From DATKQJ01 sp035534295 (lineage in GTDB: Bacteria > Chloroflexota > Dormibacteria > Dormibacterales > Dormibacteraceae), in the NCBI GenBank assembly GCA_035534295.1, contig DATLSE010000006.1, positions 1 through 64,000 on the forward strand: a stretch of 64,000 nucleotides of DNA, in the 5' to 3' direction. Shown in pieces: positions 24,624-33,547 of this stretch. The first letter of the stretch is position 1. Every line of letters starts with the position of its first letter. Position numbers and translations under genes: made by a program. The notes beneath the pieces were generated by a model. The model searched no databases, was not told the DNA's origin, and saw only the letters and a list, made by a program, of their open reading frames with translations.

Positions 24624-26341
24624 GATCCCGGTGCCCGCGATACCGGCGACCAGGTGCGGGCGAGTTCTGAGCGAAGCCAGAAGAGCTCTCGCAGCGCGCG
24701 CAGGATGGGACGCAGGCGTGCCCCCGAACGCACCCCGGCCATGCGCGGACGATGCTCAACCGGCAGCTGGAGAACGGTGAAGCCGCAGAGCTGGGCCTTA
24801 TAGAAGAGCTCGGTGTTGAGCAACGCGGAGCGCGCCCGCAGCGGGGACGCGGCATCGAGCAGGCGGCGGCTCATGATCTTGAGCCCGCAATCGACGTCGC
24901 GCCTCGAGATGCCGAAGACCACGCGCACAACGCGGTTCAACACGAAGCTGATGCAGCTCCGATAGAGGGGGTCGGCGCGGTGCACGCGCACCCCGGCCAC
25001 CAGATCCGCCCGGCCCAGCTCGGCGGCCAGACGGATCAGATCCTGGGGGTCAAACTGGCCGTCGCCGTCGATGAAAGCGATGTACTCACCTCGGGCTGCG
25101 CGCAGGCCGTCGGCCACGCTCAGTCCGTATCCCGACTTCACCTGGTGGCGGACCACACGCAGGGACTCTCTCCACTCCCCCAGTGCGCGGCTCGCCACGT
25201 CCGCACCCCCGTCGCTGCTGCCGTCGTCGACCAGGATGATCTCGAAGGAGGCCGCGATCAGGGGCAGCTCGCGGGACAGATCCTGCATCAGGGGCCCCAG
25301 ATTGGCGGCCTCGTTGTGCGCTGGTACGATCAGACTCAAAAGGCCGGGCAGGGGCGGGGCCAGGGCGAGCGCGGCAGCGTCGCGGACCGGGGTCAGCGTT
25401 CCCATGTTATTGCCCACACTACCCAGCCCGCCCCTACCGCCCTGCAAGAGCAATGAAAGAAAGTCCCAAGATCGGCCTCGTCCGCCCCGCCGGGCGGCGG
25501 CTTTAATGTGCCCCAGATAGGGCGCTCCGGCCACCGCCTCACCCAGCGTGGCGCCCGCCGCACGGTGGCTGAGCAGGGCGTAGACCGCGATCACCAGCGC
25601 CGACAGCAGGGCGTAATCGCCCGGGCCGTCGGGTTGGGCTGCCGCGCCCAGGCCCCGCACCAGCAAGCGCAGGCAGGTGATGAAGGCCGCGCTCACGGCG
25701 AGATCGACGAGGAGCGCCAGGGGCAGACGGGAGGGTTGGCCGGAGGGGAGCCGGCGTGCCCGGGGGGCCCACAGGCTGAGGGCGGCGTAGCTGGCCAGGC
25801 CGAGGGTGAACAGGAGTCCCAGCTCGAGCGCGAAGTGGCTCAGCCGGCCCAGGTAGGGCTCAGAGCGCCGACCCAGAACCCAGCCCAGGGTGGTGACGGT
25901 TCCGATCCAGATCGCGGCCGAGGGCACCAGGGCCAGGACGAAGGTGCGGGGCGCGATCCCGATCGAGCCCGCCACCAGGTTGGTGTAGACCCGCATGCCC
26001 GGGACCAGCCGACCTGCGAACACACCCCCCAGGCCGAAGCGGCGCAGAACTCCGGCGGTTCGCTCCAGAGCCGCCTCGGCACCCAGCCGGCGAGCCAGGC
26101 GCTGCAGACCCGGGCGGCCCAGGCGCCGGGCGATCAGAAATCCGGCCACGGCCCCGACCATGTCGAGCAGGAGGAGGGTGGGCAGGAGCAGACGCGGATC
26201 GGCGACCCCGGTCGCGATCAGGGCCCCGGCGGCCAGGAGCAGCGCGTCGGCCGGGAACATGGGCAGGGGAAGCCCCATCTCCTCCACGAAGAGCAGGACG
26301 CAGATCAGGGCCGAGGGAGCCAGGCCCGGGGATGCCCGCAT
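24620..26341 (-). CDS. DedA-RDD-GT2 fusion protein
   Basis: A 573-residue fusion of three parts. Residues 1-190 are a DedA/SNARE-associated domain (VEEMGLPLPMFP; AGRLVPGMRVYTNLVAGSIG). Residues about 205-285 form an RDD-like pair of helices (RLPLALLVDLAV; AGATLGEAVAGA). Residues about 335-560 are a GT2 transferase of the DPM1 type: LSLIVPAHNEAANLGPL, the ILVDDGSSDGG loop and DGDGQFDPQD. Some DedA proteins recycle undecaprenyl phosphate, and DPM1-like GT2 enzymes charge such a carrier with a sugar. An internal ATG at residue 313 could start GT2 alone. Confidence 0.8.
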   Translation of the reverse strand: MRASPGLAPSALICVLLFVEEMGLPLPMFPADALLLAAGALIATGVADPRLLLPTLLLLDMVGAVAGFLIARRLGRPGLQRLARRLGAEAALERTAGVLRRFGLGGVFAGRLVPGMRVYTNLVAGSIGIAPRTFVLALVPSAAIWIGTVTTLGWVLGRRSEPYLGRLSHFALELGLLFTLGLASYAALSLWAPRARRLPSGQPSRLPLALLVDLAVSAAFITCLRLLVRGLGAAAQPDGPGDYALLSALVIAVYALLSHRAAGATLGEAVAGAPYLGHIKAAARRGGRGRSWDFLSLLLQGGRGGLGSVGNNMGTLTPVRDAAALALAPPLPGLLSLIVPAHNEAANLGPLMQDLSRELPLIAASFEIILVDDGSSDGGADVASRALGEWRESLRVVRHQVKSGYGLSVADGLRAARGEYIAFIDGDGQFDPQDLIRLAAELGRADLVAGVRVHRADPLYRSCISFVLNRVVRVVFGISRRDVDCGLKIMSRRLLDAASPLRARSALLNTELFYKAQLCGFTVLQLPVEHRPRMAGVRSGARLRPILRALRELFWLRSELARTWSPVSRAPGS

Positions 26342-26370
26342 CTAGGCCGGTGCGGCTGGTGGCGGGCAGG

Positions 26371-27495
26371 TCAAGCCGCGCGCACCCGTGCGCTGCGCTC
26401 GAGGGCAGACCGGTAGTGGTCCACGAGCTCGCCCGTGACCTCCCTCCAGCCGGGCACGCGGCGCCGGGCGTCGGAGGCGATGTCGTCACGCGAGGGCCGC
26501 GCGACGAGGGCGCGGCGGACCGCCGCCAGCGCCGCTGATCGGTCCTCGAAAGCGGTGGTCTCAGTCCCCGGCGCCCCCCCCAAGACCTCCTCGCTGACCC
26601 CGCTGCGCTGGGCCAGTACGGGGACGCCGCAGGCCCTGGCCTCGAGCATCCCCAGGCCCAGGGTCTCGGTGCCGGAGGGAGATAGGAGGAGGTCGCCCGA
26701 GGCGTAGGCGGCAGCCAGCTCGACGCCCTGGAGCGAACCCATAAAGCTGCTGTGGGTCCCGGCGAACGCGCGCTCCAGGGCGGGGCGGTGGGGCCCGTCA
26801 CCGACCAGGCAGAGGTGGAGGTCGTCCTGCCGCGCCAATTCGACCAGATTTTCGATCCCCTTCTCCGCCGCCAGGCGTCCGACGTAGAGCAGGAGGTGGC
26901 GCCGCCCGCCGCTCGGGTCGAGGCGGCGACGCAGAGCGGGCGAGGCGCGTCCAGGCTGGAAGAGGTCAAAGTCGACAGCGCCGCGCCAGATCCCCACCGG
27001 ACCACCGGTCAGGGCCGCGACCTCGGCCGCAGCGCTGGCCGAGGTGGCCAGGTTCACAGTCGCCAGGCGGTGAGCGCGCGCGATCAGCGCGCGCGCCGGG
27101 CGAGCGGCGAATCCGAGGTGGTAGAAGTGGGCGTAGCGGTCGACGCGGGCGTGATAGGAGCAGACCAGCGGCACCCGCAGACGGCGCGCCAGACGGATAC
27201 CCGACCAACCCAGGAGAACGGGGTTGACCACGTGCACCAGATCCGGGGGGGGCGAGCCGAGATCGCTCGCGACTCTGGGCCAGGGCAGGCCCCAGGGCTG
27301 GCCCCCGTAGACGAACGGTAGGCGCAGCGCCGGGGCGAGGTGAATCCGGGCGGCGGATCCCTGCTCGCATCCCCGGGGAGCGAGGAGGCTGACCTCGTGC
27401 CCGCGGCGGGCGAGCTCGTCCAGGGTCTTGGTCAGCCTGGTCACGACTCCGTTGCGCGCCGGCAGCCAGGTCTCGGTGACGAGCGCTATGCGCAT
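26371..27495 (-). CDS. SqdX-like GT4 glycosyltransferase (sulfoquinovosyltransferase candidate)
   Basis: A 374-residue GT-B enzyme. MRIALVTETWLPARNGVVTR at the N-terminus, DLVHVVNPVLLGWSG, SYHARVDRYAHFYHLG and the E-x7-E motif (ETLGLGMLE) match SqdX, which moves sulfoquinovose from UDP-sulfoquinovose to diacylglycerol. The sqdB gene three genes downstream supports this. The SqdX/phosphatidylinositol-type GT4 relatives overlap, so a mannosyl acceptor is the alternative. ATG 27495 was chosen by alignment of the family start. Confidence 0.72.
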   Translation of the reverse strand: MRIALVTETWLPARNGVVTRLTKTLDELARRGHEVSLLAPRGCEQGSAARIHLAPALRLPFVYGGQPWGLPWPRVASDLGSPPPDLVHVVNPVLLGWSGIRLARRLRVPLVCSYHARVDRYAHFYHLGFAARPARALIARAHRLATVNLATSASAAAEVAALTGGPVGIWRGAVDFDLFQPGRASPALRRRLDPSGGRRHLLLYVGRLAAEKGIENLVELARQDDLHLCLVGDGPHRPALERAFAGTHSSFMGSLQGVELAAAYASGDLLLSPSGTETLGLGMLEARACGVPVLAQRSGVSEEVLGGAPGTETTAFEDRSAALAAVRRALVARPSRDDIASDARRRVPGWREVTGELVDHYRSALERSARVRAA

Positions 27496-27551
27496 GGGCC
27501 CGGCCGCGCGCCCGATCGCCGCGCCCCGGGGCGGGGGCAGAACACCTGACT

Positions 27552-28385
27552 TCAGCGGGGAGGGCGCGGCCGCGGGGCTGTCGCCCGCCAGCGCTCGATC
27601 CACGTGCCCCTGACTGCCGAATCCGTCGATCCCTGCGCGAGCTCGGTCACCGCTGCCTCCACCCGGGCCGCAAACGCCCTCGAACCCTCGGCGGGGGCCG
27701 GTTTCAAGGGCCGCCCGATGGTGATCCGGGCCGGCGCCGGCAGGGGCAGGCGCTGACCCTTGGGCATGATGCGATGGGAGCCCGAAACGTGCATCGGGAT
27801 GACCGGGGCCTTGGTCTCCGTGGCCAGGTGCCCGACCCCAGGGCGGAACTCCTGCAGGCTGCCGTCGGGTGAGCGGGTGCCCTCGGGGAAGACGAGCAGA
27901 TTCCAGCCCGACCGGAGCAAATCGCTCGAGCTGTGCAGCACCGCCGAGGGCCCCCCGGTGCGCGAGAACGGAAAGGTGTTGAGTCCAAGGCTGACCAGAC
28001 GTCCCAGCCACGGGCGCCGGTACCAGTAATCGGCGGCGGCCGCAACCACCGTGCGCTCGCGGGTGCGCTGGGAGAGCGCGTAGAGGAGCAGGTGGGTGTC
28101 GGCGTGGCTGACGTGGTTGCTGGCCAGGATGGCGGGCTGCTCCAGATCTCGAACCCACTCCGATCCCACCACCTCGGGGTCTGCCATGAGGCGGGTGAAG
28201 GGGAGCAGCAGTCCGCGCTGGATCAAGAACCGAAGCGAACGCACCGGCTCGGCCCGGGCCCAGCCCAGGTTCGAAGCCCGATCGGGAGCTCCCGGGGCGG
28301 CGGCGGGCCAGGATGCAGGTCGGGGGCGGCCCCAGCGCCAGCCGCGGCGCATGAGGTCGAGGTCGGACAGGGGGCCGCTCGGCAT
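27552..28385 (-). CDS. 1-acyl-glycerol-3-phosphate acyltransferase-like (PlsC family)
   Basis: A 277-residue acyltransferase of the PlsC family. SNHVSHADTHLLL has the HX4D catalytic motif and FPEGTRSPDG the substrate-binding motif. Lysophosphatidate acylation would supply diacylglycerol backbones for the nearby glycosyltransferases. The first ~50 residues are Arg/Ala-rich and unlike the family, so the true start may be a GTG near residue 49. It runs in the same leftward operon. Confidence 0.85.
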   Translation of the reverse strand: MPSGPLSDLDLMRRGWRWGRPRPASWPAAAPGAPDRASNLGWARAEPVRSLRFLIQRGLLLPFTRLMADPEVVGSEWVRDLEQPAILASNHVSHADTHLLLYALSQRTRERTVVAAAADYWYRRPWLGRLVSLGLNTFPFSRTGGPSAVLHSSSDLLRSGWNLLVFPEGTRSPDGSLQEFRPGVGHLATETKAPVIPMHVSGSHRIMPKGQRLPLPAPARITIGRPLKPAPAEGSRAFAARVEAAVTELAQGSTDSAVRGTWIERWRATAPRPRPPR

Positions 28386-28392
28386 CGCTGCC

Positions 28393-29970
28393 TCAGCTCA
28401 CCGACGCCAGGAGCAGTGGCGGGGTGCGCAGGTGGGTGATGCTGGGCCAGCGTCCGACCGTCTGCTCGGCGATCTCGAGCGCGTCCTCCAGACTCGAGGC
28501 GGCCTTAAAGCCGAGACGGTGGACCACGTCTCGCTCGCCGCCCACCACCACCACCTCAGCCACGTGCTGGAGCGCGTGCGCCGCCCAGTACCAGGCGTAG
28601 AAGGGGTGGACGCCGTGATAGGCGTGGGAGCGGCGGTAGAGCTGGCGGTACCAGGGATCCTCGGCGAATCGCGCCTCGTAGCGCTCTTCGATCAGGGCGG
28701 GGTCGGTGGTGTCGGCCAGAACCTCGTCGTAGAAGTCGATGTAGCTCGGGTGCTGGACGGAGTCGAACTCGTATCGGCAGGGGTGCTCCATGATCACCAC
28801 TCCACCCTGGCGAACCACCGGCCGGCCGCGGTAGAGGTTGAACAGATACCCCAGCCCCAGGCAGACGACGAGCACGGGGTTCAAAATCGAGTTGACGTTA
28901 TAGGGACCCAGGTAGGGCAGGCCCATGGTGACGATGTCGGTCTGGCCCTCGACCTCGACCAGCATCTGCCGGCGCACCGCCTCGAGGGTCTTCTCATGCA
29001 CCTGATCGACCTGACCGGCGTTGACGCCGGTCAGTCCGTAGGGCGCGCGCATGGAGTGGAACACCGCGCGCTTGACGTTGGCGGGGGCCCGGTCGGTGAG
29101 CTGCTTGAGGGCGAAGAAGGCGGCCTGATCGGTCATGGTCCAGTCGGTTTCCCGCTTCTGCAGAAAATTGGCCGCGGCCGGAAAGGAGTGGTTGTTGACG
29201 CTGGTCTCGATGTGGAAGACGCGGACGTGATCCTCGATCACCTGACCCTGACGGATGCAGGCGTGGTGGAGGGCGGAGTCGGGAGGGTTCATGTAGGAGC
29301 GCGAGCCGAGCAGCGTGTGCACGTTGTGATGGGGCTTGACGCTGCGATAGCTGCCCAGTCCGGTGGCCATCGACTTGTGGCCGCCGTCCATGGGGACCAG
29401 GGTCAGGTTGACGTAGACCACCAGGTCGGACTCGGCCGCACGCCGGTTCAGCGTCACCTCCTCGCCCTGGGAGGTGAGGCCGATGAGCACATTGCCCTCG
29501 GGATCCTCGGCGTCGTGGTTGTAGAGCCGGTCGGGGTAAAAGGTGGTGAAGATTCGATCCCCCACGATGTGGCGGATCTCGTCCGCGGTCATGCGGCGGT
29601 GGAGGCTGTTGGCGGCGATGATGTGGATGTCCTCCACCCCGGCCTCGGCGGCGAGTTCGATCACCTCCTCCATGACCAGCTGGCGCACGTCGGGCTGGGC
29701 CATCGGGGGCAGCGGCAGGGAGATGTCGTCGAAGGCCAGGGTCAGCTTCATTCCCGCCCGCAGCTGGGACTTGAGCGGATCCTCCTCCAGGGGGTGGCTC
29801 AGAGCCCGCCGGATGGCGCGCTCGGGGTGACCCAGCGGCTCCAGTGGATCGGGCGGGTAGAGCACCCGGCTGCCCAGCGGAAGACGTTCCAGACGGAACC
29901 CCTCCCCGAAGTGGAAGAGCGTCGGAGGAGTGTGGCGATCGACCTCTAAGACCGCGCCTGGGCGTGCCAT
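28393..29970 (-). CDS. LarA-like (DUF2088) protein, lactate racemase homolog
   Basis: A 525-residue protein of the LarA superfamily, whose characterised members isomerise 2-hydroxy acids with a nickel-pincer cofactor. DDISLPLPPM and NSLHRRMTADEIRHIVGD correspond to the substrate and cofactor loops, and YNHD plus GGHKSMATGLG are the later signature. It is about 100 residues longer than LarA, mainly at the C-terminus. No LarB, LarC or LarE gene lies in the window. It starts at 29970 with a TGATG overlap on the dehydrogenase gene. The substrate is unknown. Confidence 0.7.
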   Translation of the reverse strand: MARPGAVLEVDRHTPPTLFHFGEGFRLERLPLGSRVLYPPDPLEPLGHPERAIRRALSHPLEEDPLKSQLRAGMKLTLAFDDISLPLPPMAQPDVRQLVMEEVIELAAEAGVEDIHIIAANSLHRRMTADEIRHIVGDRIFTTFYPDRLYNHDAEDPEGNVLIGLTSQGEEVTLNRRAAESDLVVYVNLTLVPMDGGHKSMATGLGSYRSVKPHHNVHTLLGSRSYMNPPDSALHHACIRQGQVIEDHVRVFHIETSVNNHSFPAAANFLQKRETDWTMTDQAAFFALKQLTDRAPANVKRAVFHSMRAPYGLTGVNAGQVDQVHEKTLEAVRRQMLVEVEGQTDIVTMGLPYLGPYNVNSILNPVLVVCLGLGYLFNLYRGRPVVRQGGVVIMEHPCRYEFDSVQHPSYIDFYDEVLADTTDPALIEERYEARFAEDPWYRQLYRRSHAYHGVHPFYAWYWAAHALQHVAEVVVVGGERDVVHRLGFKAASSLEDALEIAEQTVGRWPSITHLRTPPLLLASVS

Positions 29971-31145
29971 CAGACTCGCAAGTCTCGCAGATCGAAGGCC
30001 ACCTTCACCGCGCCCAAGGACCCGGCCCCCAGTGCATAGGCGATGGCACGGCGATACTCGGTCAGGCCGAACGTGGGCCCCACCAGCCGTTCCAGGCCCA
30101 GCTCGCCGGCCATGCCGAGGGCGATCTCGAAGCTGCTTCTACCGTCCGCCTCCAGGCCATAGGCGTAGGCACCCATCACGTTCAGCTCGCGCTGCCAGAT
30201 CGGGGCCCAGTCGACGCGCTCCTCGCCCGGCATGCCGACCGCCACCAGGCGTCCTCCGGCGCGCGTGAGGCGGGTCGCCTGATTGAGGCCTGAGGCCGAG
30301 CCGGTGCATTCGAAGCTGACGTCGACCCCGCCCAGCAGAACCGGGGCGCCCGCACCCTCCAGGCGCCGGGCGCCGGTCTGGAACCTGACGCGCGAGATCG
30401 CCTGGTCCGGCGTGACTACCTGGTCAGCTCCCAGACGGCGCGCCTGCTGGCTCTGGAAGGGGTGCTTGGCGACCACGATCAGACGCCGCGGCGGACAGAG
30501 CTGGCGCACCGCGGCCACGGTCAAAAGCCCGATCGTTCCAGCGCCCAGGACCAGCGCCGTGTCGTCGGGCCCGGGGGCGCCGCGGAGGGCGGCGTGAACG
30601 GCGCAGGCCAGGGGTTCGATCAGCACCGCGGCCTCGTCCGTGAGCCCCTCGGGCACCGGGTGGAGCTGGCTTGGGTGGGCGACCAGGACCTCGCCCCACC
30701 CGCCGCCGGTGGAGGCGCAGTAGCCGGTCTGGAGTCCGCATTCGATGCTCCCCTCGCTCAGGTTCTCGCAGCGCCCGGGCCAGCCCCGTAGGCATTGGAC
30801 GCAGGGCGGATCGAGCCCGCGCGCCAGGCAGCCCAGCGCCGGCTGGACCACCACCCGGGTGCCGTCATCGAGCACCCCCACCACCTCGTGCCCGGGGATG
30901 AAGGGGTAGCTGGTCAGAGGGTCGAGGTAGAGCGAGGCGTGGCCGGTGATGGCGGCGGTGTCGGATCCGCAGATGCCGGCCAGGCTGGGGCGGACGCGGA
31001 CCCAATCGGCCGTGGGCAGGACCGGCTCTGGAACATCGCCCAGGTGGAGCATGGCGAGCTCGGAGGTCGCTGCCGCGGCGCGGCCGCCGGCGGCGCGGAC
31101 GAAGGCGAATCGGGGCAACGAGCGATGGTAGGTCAGAGCCAGCAT
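29970..31145 (-). CDS. Zinc-dependent medium-chain alcohol dehydrogenase
   Basis: A 391-residue MDR enzyme. GICGSDTAAITGH and GHEVVG supply catalytic zinc ligands. The spaced Cys set CLARGLDPPCVQCLRGWPGRC replaces the usual structural zinc lobe. VLGAGTIGLL binds NAD(P). The loop around GGVDVSFECTGSA is the family motif. It overlaps the reductase gene upstream by 1 nt (TGATG) and the LarA-like gene downstream by 1 nt, so it is part of one translationally coupled unit that may oxidise or reduce a fatty alcohol or aldehyde. Confidence 0.85.
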   Translation of the reverse strand: MLALTYHRSLPRFAFVRAAGGRAAAATSELAMLHLGDVPEPVLPTADWVRVRPSLAGICGSDTAAITGHASLYLDPLTSYPFIPGHEVVGVLDDGTRVVVQPALGCLARGLDPPCVQCLRGWPGRCENLSEGSIECGLQTGYCASTGGGWGEVLVAHPSQLHPVPEGLTDEAAVLIEPLACAVHAALRGAPGPDDTALVLGAGTIGLLTVAAVRQLCPPRRLIVVAKHPFQSQQARRLGADQVVTPDQAISRVRFQTGARRLEGAGAPVLLGGVDVSFECTGSASGLNQATRLTRAGGRLVAVGMPGEERVDWAPIWQRELNVMGAYAYGLEADGRSSFEIALGMAGELGLERLVGPTFGLTEYRRAIAYALGAGSLGAVKVAFDLRDLRV

Positions 31146-33505
31146 CAGCCCCGCACCCCCTCTTTGTAGTCGGCGCTGCGGGGATCGGGGATGGGCAGGC
31201 GGCGGTTTCCGCGCGCCATGCGCCAGCGCTCGATCCGCCATCCCCGCTGGCTGGCGAGCTGGGACAATCGCGCGTCCGGGTTGACCGCTACCGGGGATCC
31301 CACCAGCTCCATCATGGGCAGGTCGGAGAGGGCGTCGGCGTAGGCGAAGCTCTCGGCGAGATCGATTCCTCCGGCGGCTGCGTACTGCTGCAGCAGCGTG
31401 GCCCGGGCCTCGCCCGCGGCCGGCGGTCGTTCCAGATCTCCGGTCAGGAGCCCGTCGCGGCGCAGAAGCCGGGCGCAGTCGAGTTCCACCCCCAGCAGCT
31501 CCGCCAGGGGTTCGACCACCACGTCCAGGGCGCCGGTCAAGAGCAGCACCCGGTGGCCGGCACGCTGGTGGGCCCGGATCCGGCGCACACCCTCGGGATA
31601 GATGCGACGCAGGGTCACCTCCTGCAGGGCCTCGCGCCCCAGGCGCCGGATCTGTTCGTCCTCCAGTCCGTCGTACTCGCGATAGAAGCTGCGCTGGAAC
31701 TCGGCCCTCGAGCGGCGCTCGAGGTAGAGCCAGCGCGGCGCCTTGCGCGCCATGTCGGCAAAGAAGGCCGGCCACTCGCTGAGCGGGCTGTTCTGCAGCC
31801 TCATCCAGAAGAAGTACTCGATGACGTTGGTCTCGACCAGAGTGCCGTCGACGTCGAACACCGCCACCACGTCGGCTCGGCCCTGGCGGCGCGCGATCGC
31901 GGTCTGGATCACCTCGCTCTCCGGCTCGGGCCGGGTGCGCCCGCTCGGACCCGGCCCCGGACGCGGACCCGTCTCCGCCCGCGCCATCCGGATCACGGTC
32001 GGCAGATGGACGTCCTGGAAGTAGTGATGCCAGTCGTAGAGCTGGGGATCGAAGGGGAAGACGGCCTGGTCGGCGGCGGGCAGAAGGTCCCAGAGCCCGA
32101 TCAGGTTGCGGGTGTCGTAGATGGCGTCGACCTCGGTGTAGACGCCGTAGAGCTCGGACAGATTGACCGCGCGCTCCAGGCGCCCGCGCTGATCCTGGAG
32201 CTGGTCCGACCAGCGGGTGGCCGAACTGCCCAGGGGCAGGCGCTCCACCAGTCCCTGGAGCGTGCTCACCGCGCGCAGCGCGATCCGGCCCCGCGCAGCG
32301 AGTTCGCCCCGGCTGGGAAAGGTCCAGGTCGGAGCCCCAATGGCCTGGCCGAAGCGATCGCGCAGCGGATGGGCGGTGAAGTACTCGCCGCACTCCTCAT
32401 AAATGTCGCGGAAGCGGAGCGGATTGCGGGAACCCGAAGCCACCTGGTAGATGCGGGGGGTCGTATCGGGCGGCGGCGAGGCGGCCACCGCCAGGACCGC
32501 GTTCACCACCAGGTCGACCGGGATGATGTCGAGGATGGAGTCGGGCAGGCCACTGAAGTCACTCAGGGTGGCCCTCCCGAAGGCGAGGATGATGGGCTCG
32601 GCCATGCGGAAGCCCTCGAGCCAGCCGGGGAAGGGCTCCTTCAGCGCGCTCTCGACGATGGAGGGACGCACGATGGACAGGGGCAGCTCCCCGTGGAGCT
32701 CGACCACGGCGTGCTCGGCCAGGGCTTTGGTGAAGGAATAGACGTCGGTGAACCCGAGCGCGCGGGCCTGGCTGCGTCCACGTTCGACCAGCCGATCCTT
32801 CACCCAGCGCTCGCGCAGACGCTCCACCGTGCGCGCCTGTGCCGGCACCCCGGCCGGGCCCATGCGCTCGCGGGCGTCGCGGCGGAGGCGGTCCAGGATC
32901 TCGGGCCGCCGGCTCTCCTCCTCGACCGCCGGCCTGAGTCCGCTCAGGACTGAGGCCTCGTGACGCCAGTTGTATCCGGGATCGAGCGCCGGCTCCTCCA
33001 GCACCAGGCCGCGCAGCATGCCTCCGACATACGCGGTGGAGACGTGAACCAGGTGCGGCCGCCCCCCGCCCGAATGCAGCGCCTCGACCAGGCGCACGGC
33101 CCCGACCAGGTTGGTCTGAGCGGAGAGATCGACGGGGTTGTCAAACTCGACCGCGGCCGCCGAGTGGATGACCACGTCGCACTCCCGCAGGACGCTCCGC
33201 CCGGCCTCGTCCAGGCCCAATCCCTCCTGACCCAGATCCAGCTCCAGGACTCTGACCTTGGCCGCGACCAGCTCGCTGAACGCCTCCTCCCCCAGGGCTG
33301 AACGCAGGGGCTTAAAGCAGGGACTCATCAGGACCTCGCGCTCCACGCGCTCGGCGGCGGAGCGGCGCTGACTGCGGCGCACCGCCAGGTGCACGAGCCC
33401 GACCTCAGGCAGCGTGCGAAGGATCTTCTCGAGCAGGGACTTGCCCAGGTACCCGGTGCTGCCGGTGATCAGCAGGGTCTTGCCGGCCAGGGCTTCTTGG
33501 ATCAC
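31145..33505 (-). CDS. Fatty acyl-CoA reductase (SDR) fused to HAD-IB phosphatase
   Basis: A 786-residue two-domain protein. Residues 1-500 are a male-sterility/FAR-type NAD-binding domain: GSTGYLGKSLLEKIL, HSAAAVEFD, HVSTAYVGG and YSFTK (Tyr256, Lys260). Residues about 540-770 are a HAD-IB phosphatase: DVDGTLVETN (Asp551, Asp553), LLTGALDVVVEPLAE and YADALSDLPMMELVG. FAR enzymes reduce fatty acyl-CoA to alcohol or aldehyde, and the phosphatase could act on a lipid phosphate. GTG at 33505 lies 7 nt after a TAGAAT. First gene of the operon. Confidence 0.85.
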   Translation of the reverse strand: MIQEALAGKTLLITGSTGYLGKSLLEKILRTLPEVGLVHLAVRRSQRRSAAERVEREVLMSPCFKPLRSALGEEAFSELVAAKVRVLELDLGQEGLGLDEAGRSVLRECDVVIHSAAAVEFDNPVDLSAQTNLVGAVRLVEALHSGGGRPHLVHVSTAYVGGMLRGLVLEEPALDPGYNWRHEASVLSGLRPAVEEESRRPEILDRLRRDARERMGPAGVPAQARTVERLRERWVKDRLVERGRSQARALGFTDVYSFTKALAEHAVVELHGELPLSIVRPSIVESALKEPFPGWLEGFRMAEPIILAFGRATLSDFSGLPDSILDIIPVDLVVNAVLAVAASPPPDTTPRIYQVASGSRNPLRFRDIYEECGEYFTAHPLRDRFGQAIGAPTWTFPSRGELAARGRIALRAVSTLQGLVERLPLGSSATRWSDQLQDQRGRLERAVNLSELYGVYTEVDAIYDTRNLIGLWDLLPAADQAVFPFDPQLYDWHHYFQDVHLPTVIRMARAETGPRPGPGPSGRTRPEPESEVIQTAIARRQGRADVVAVFDVDGTLVETNVIEYFFWMRLQNSPLSEWPAFFADMARKAPRWLYLERRSRAEFQRSFYREYDGLEDEQIRRLGREALQEVTLRRIYPEGVRRIRAHQRAGHRVLLLTGALDVVVEPLAELLGVELDCARLLRRDGLLTGDLERPPAAGEARATLLQQYAAAGGIDLAESFAYADALSDLPMMELVGSPVAVNPDARLSQLASQRGWRIERWRMARGNRRLPIPDPRSADYKEGVRG

Positions 33506-33512
33506 CGCGGTG

Positions 33513-33518
33513 ATTCTA
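33513..33518 (-). promoter_or_regulatory. Leaderless promoter -10 (TAGAAT) of the lipid operon
   Basis: TAGAAT on the minus strand is followed by 7 nt and the GTG at 33505. It is the only clear promoter for the nine leftward genes down to 20862. Confidence 0.5.
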
Positions 33519-33547
33519 CGGGCGCGCTTGCAATGGCGCCCGGCGCC

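Noticed and set aside
28096..29949. 617-codon plus-strand open frame opposite the LarA-like gene
   Set aside because: No family match and no ribosome site. The minus strand has a clear LarA-like frame.
29970..32393. Long N-terminal extension of the alcohol dehydrogenase frame
   Set aside because: The first ~415 codons are Arg/Pro/Gly-rich shadow of the FAR-HAD gene. The true start is ATG 31145, overlapping the reductase stop.
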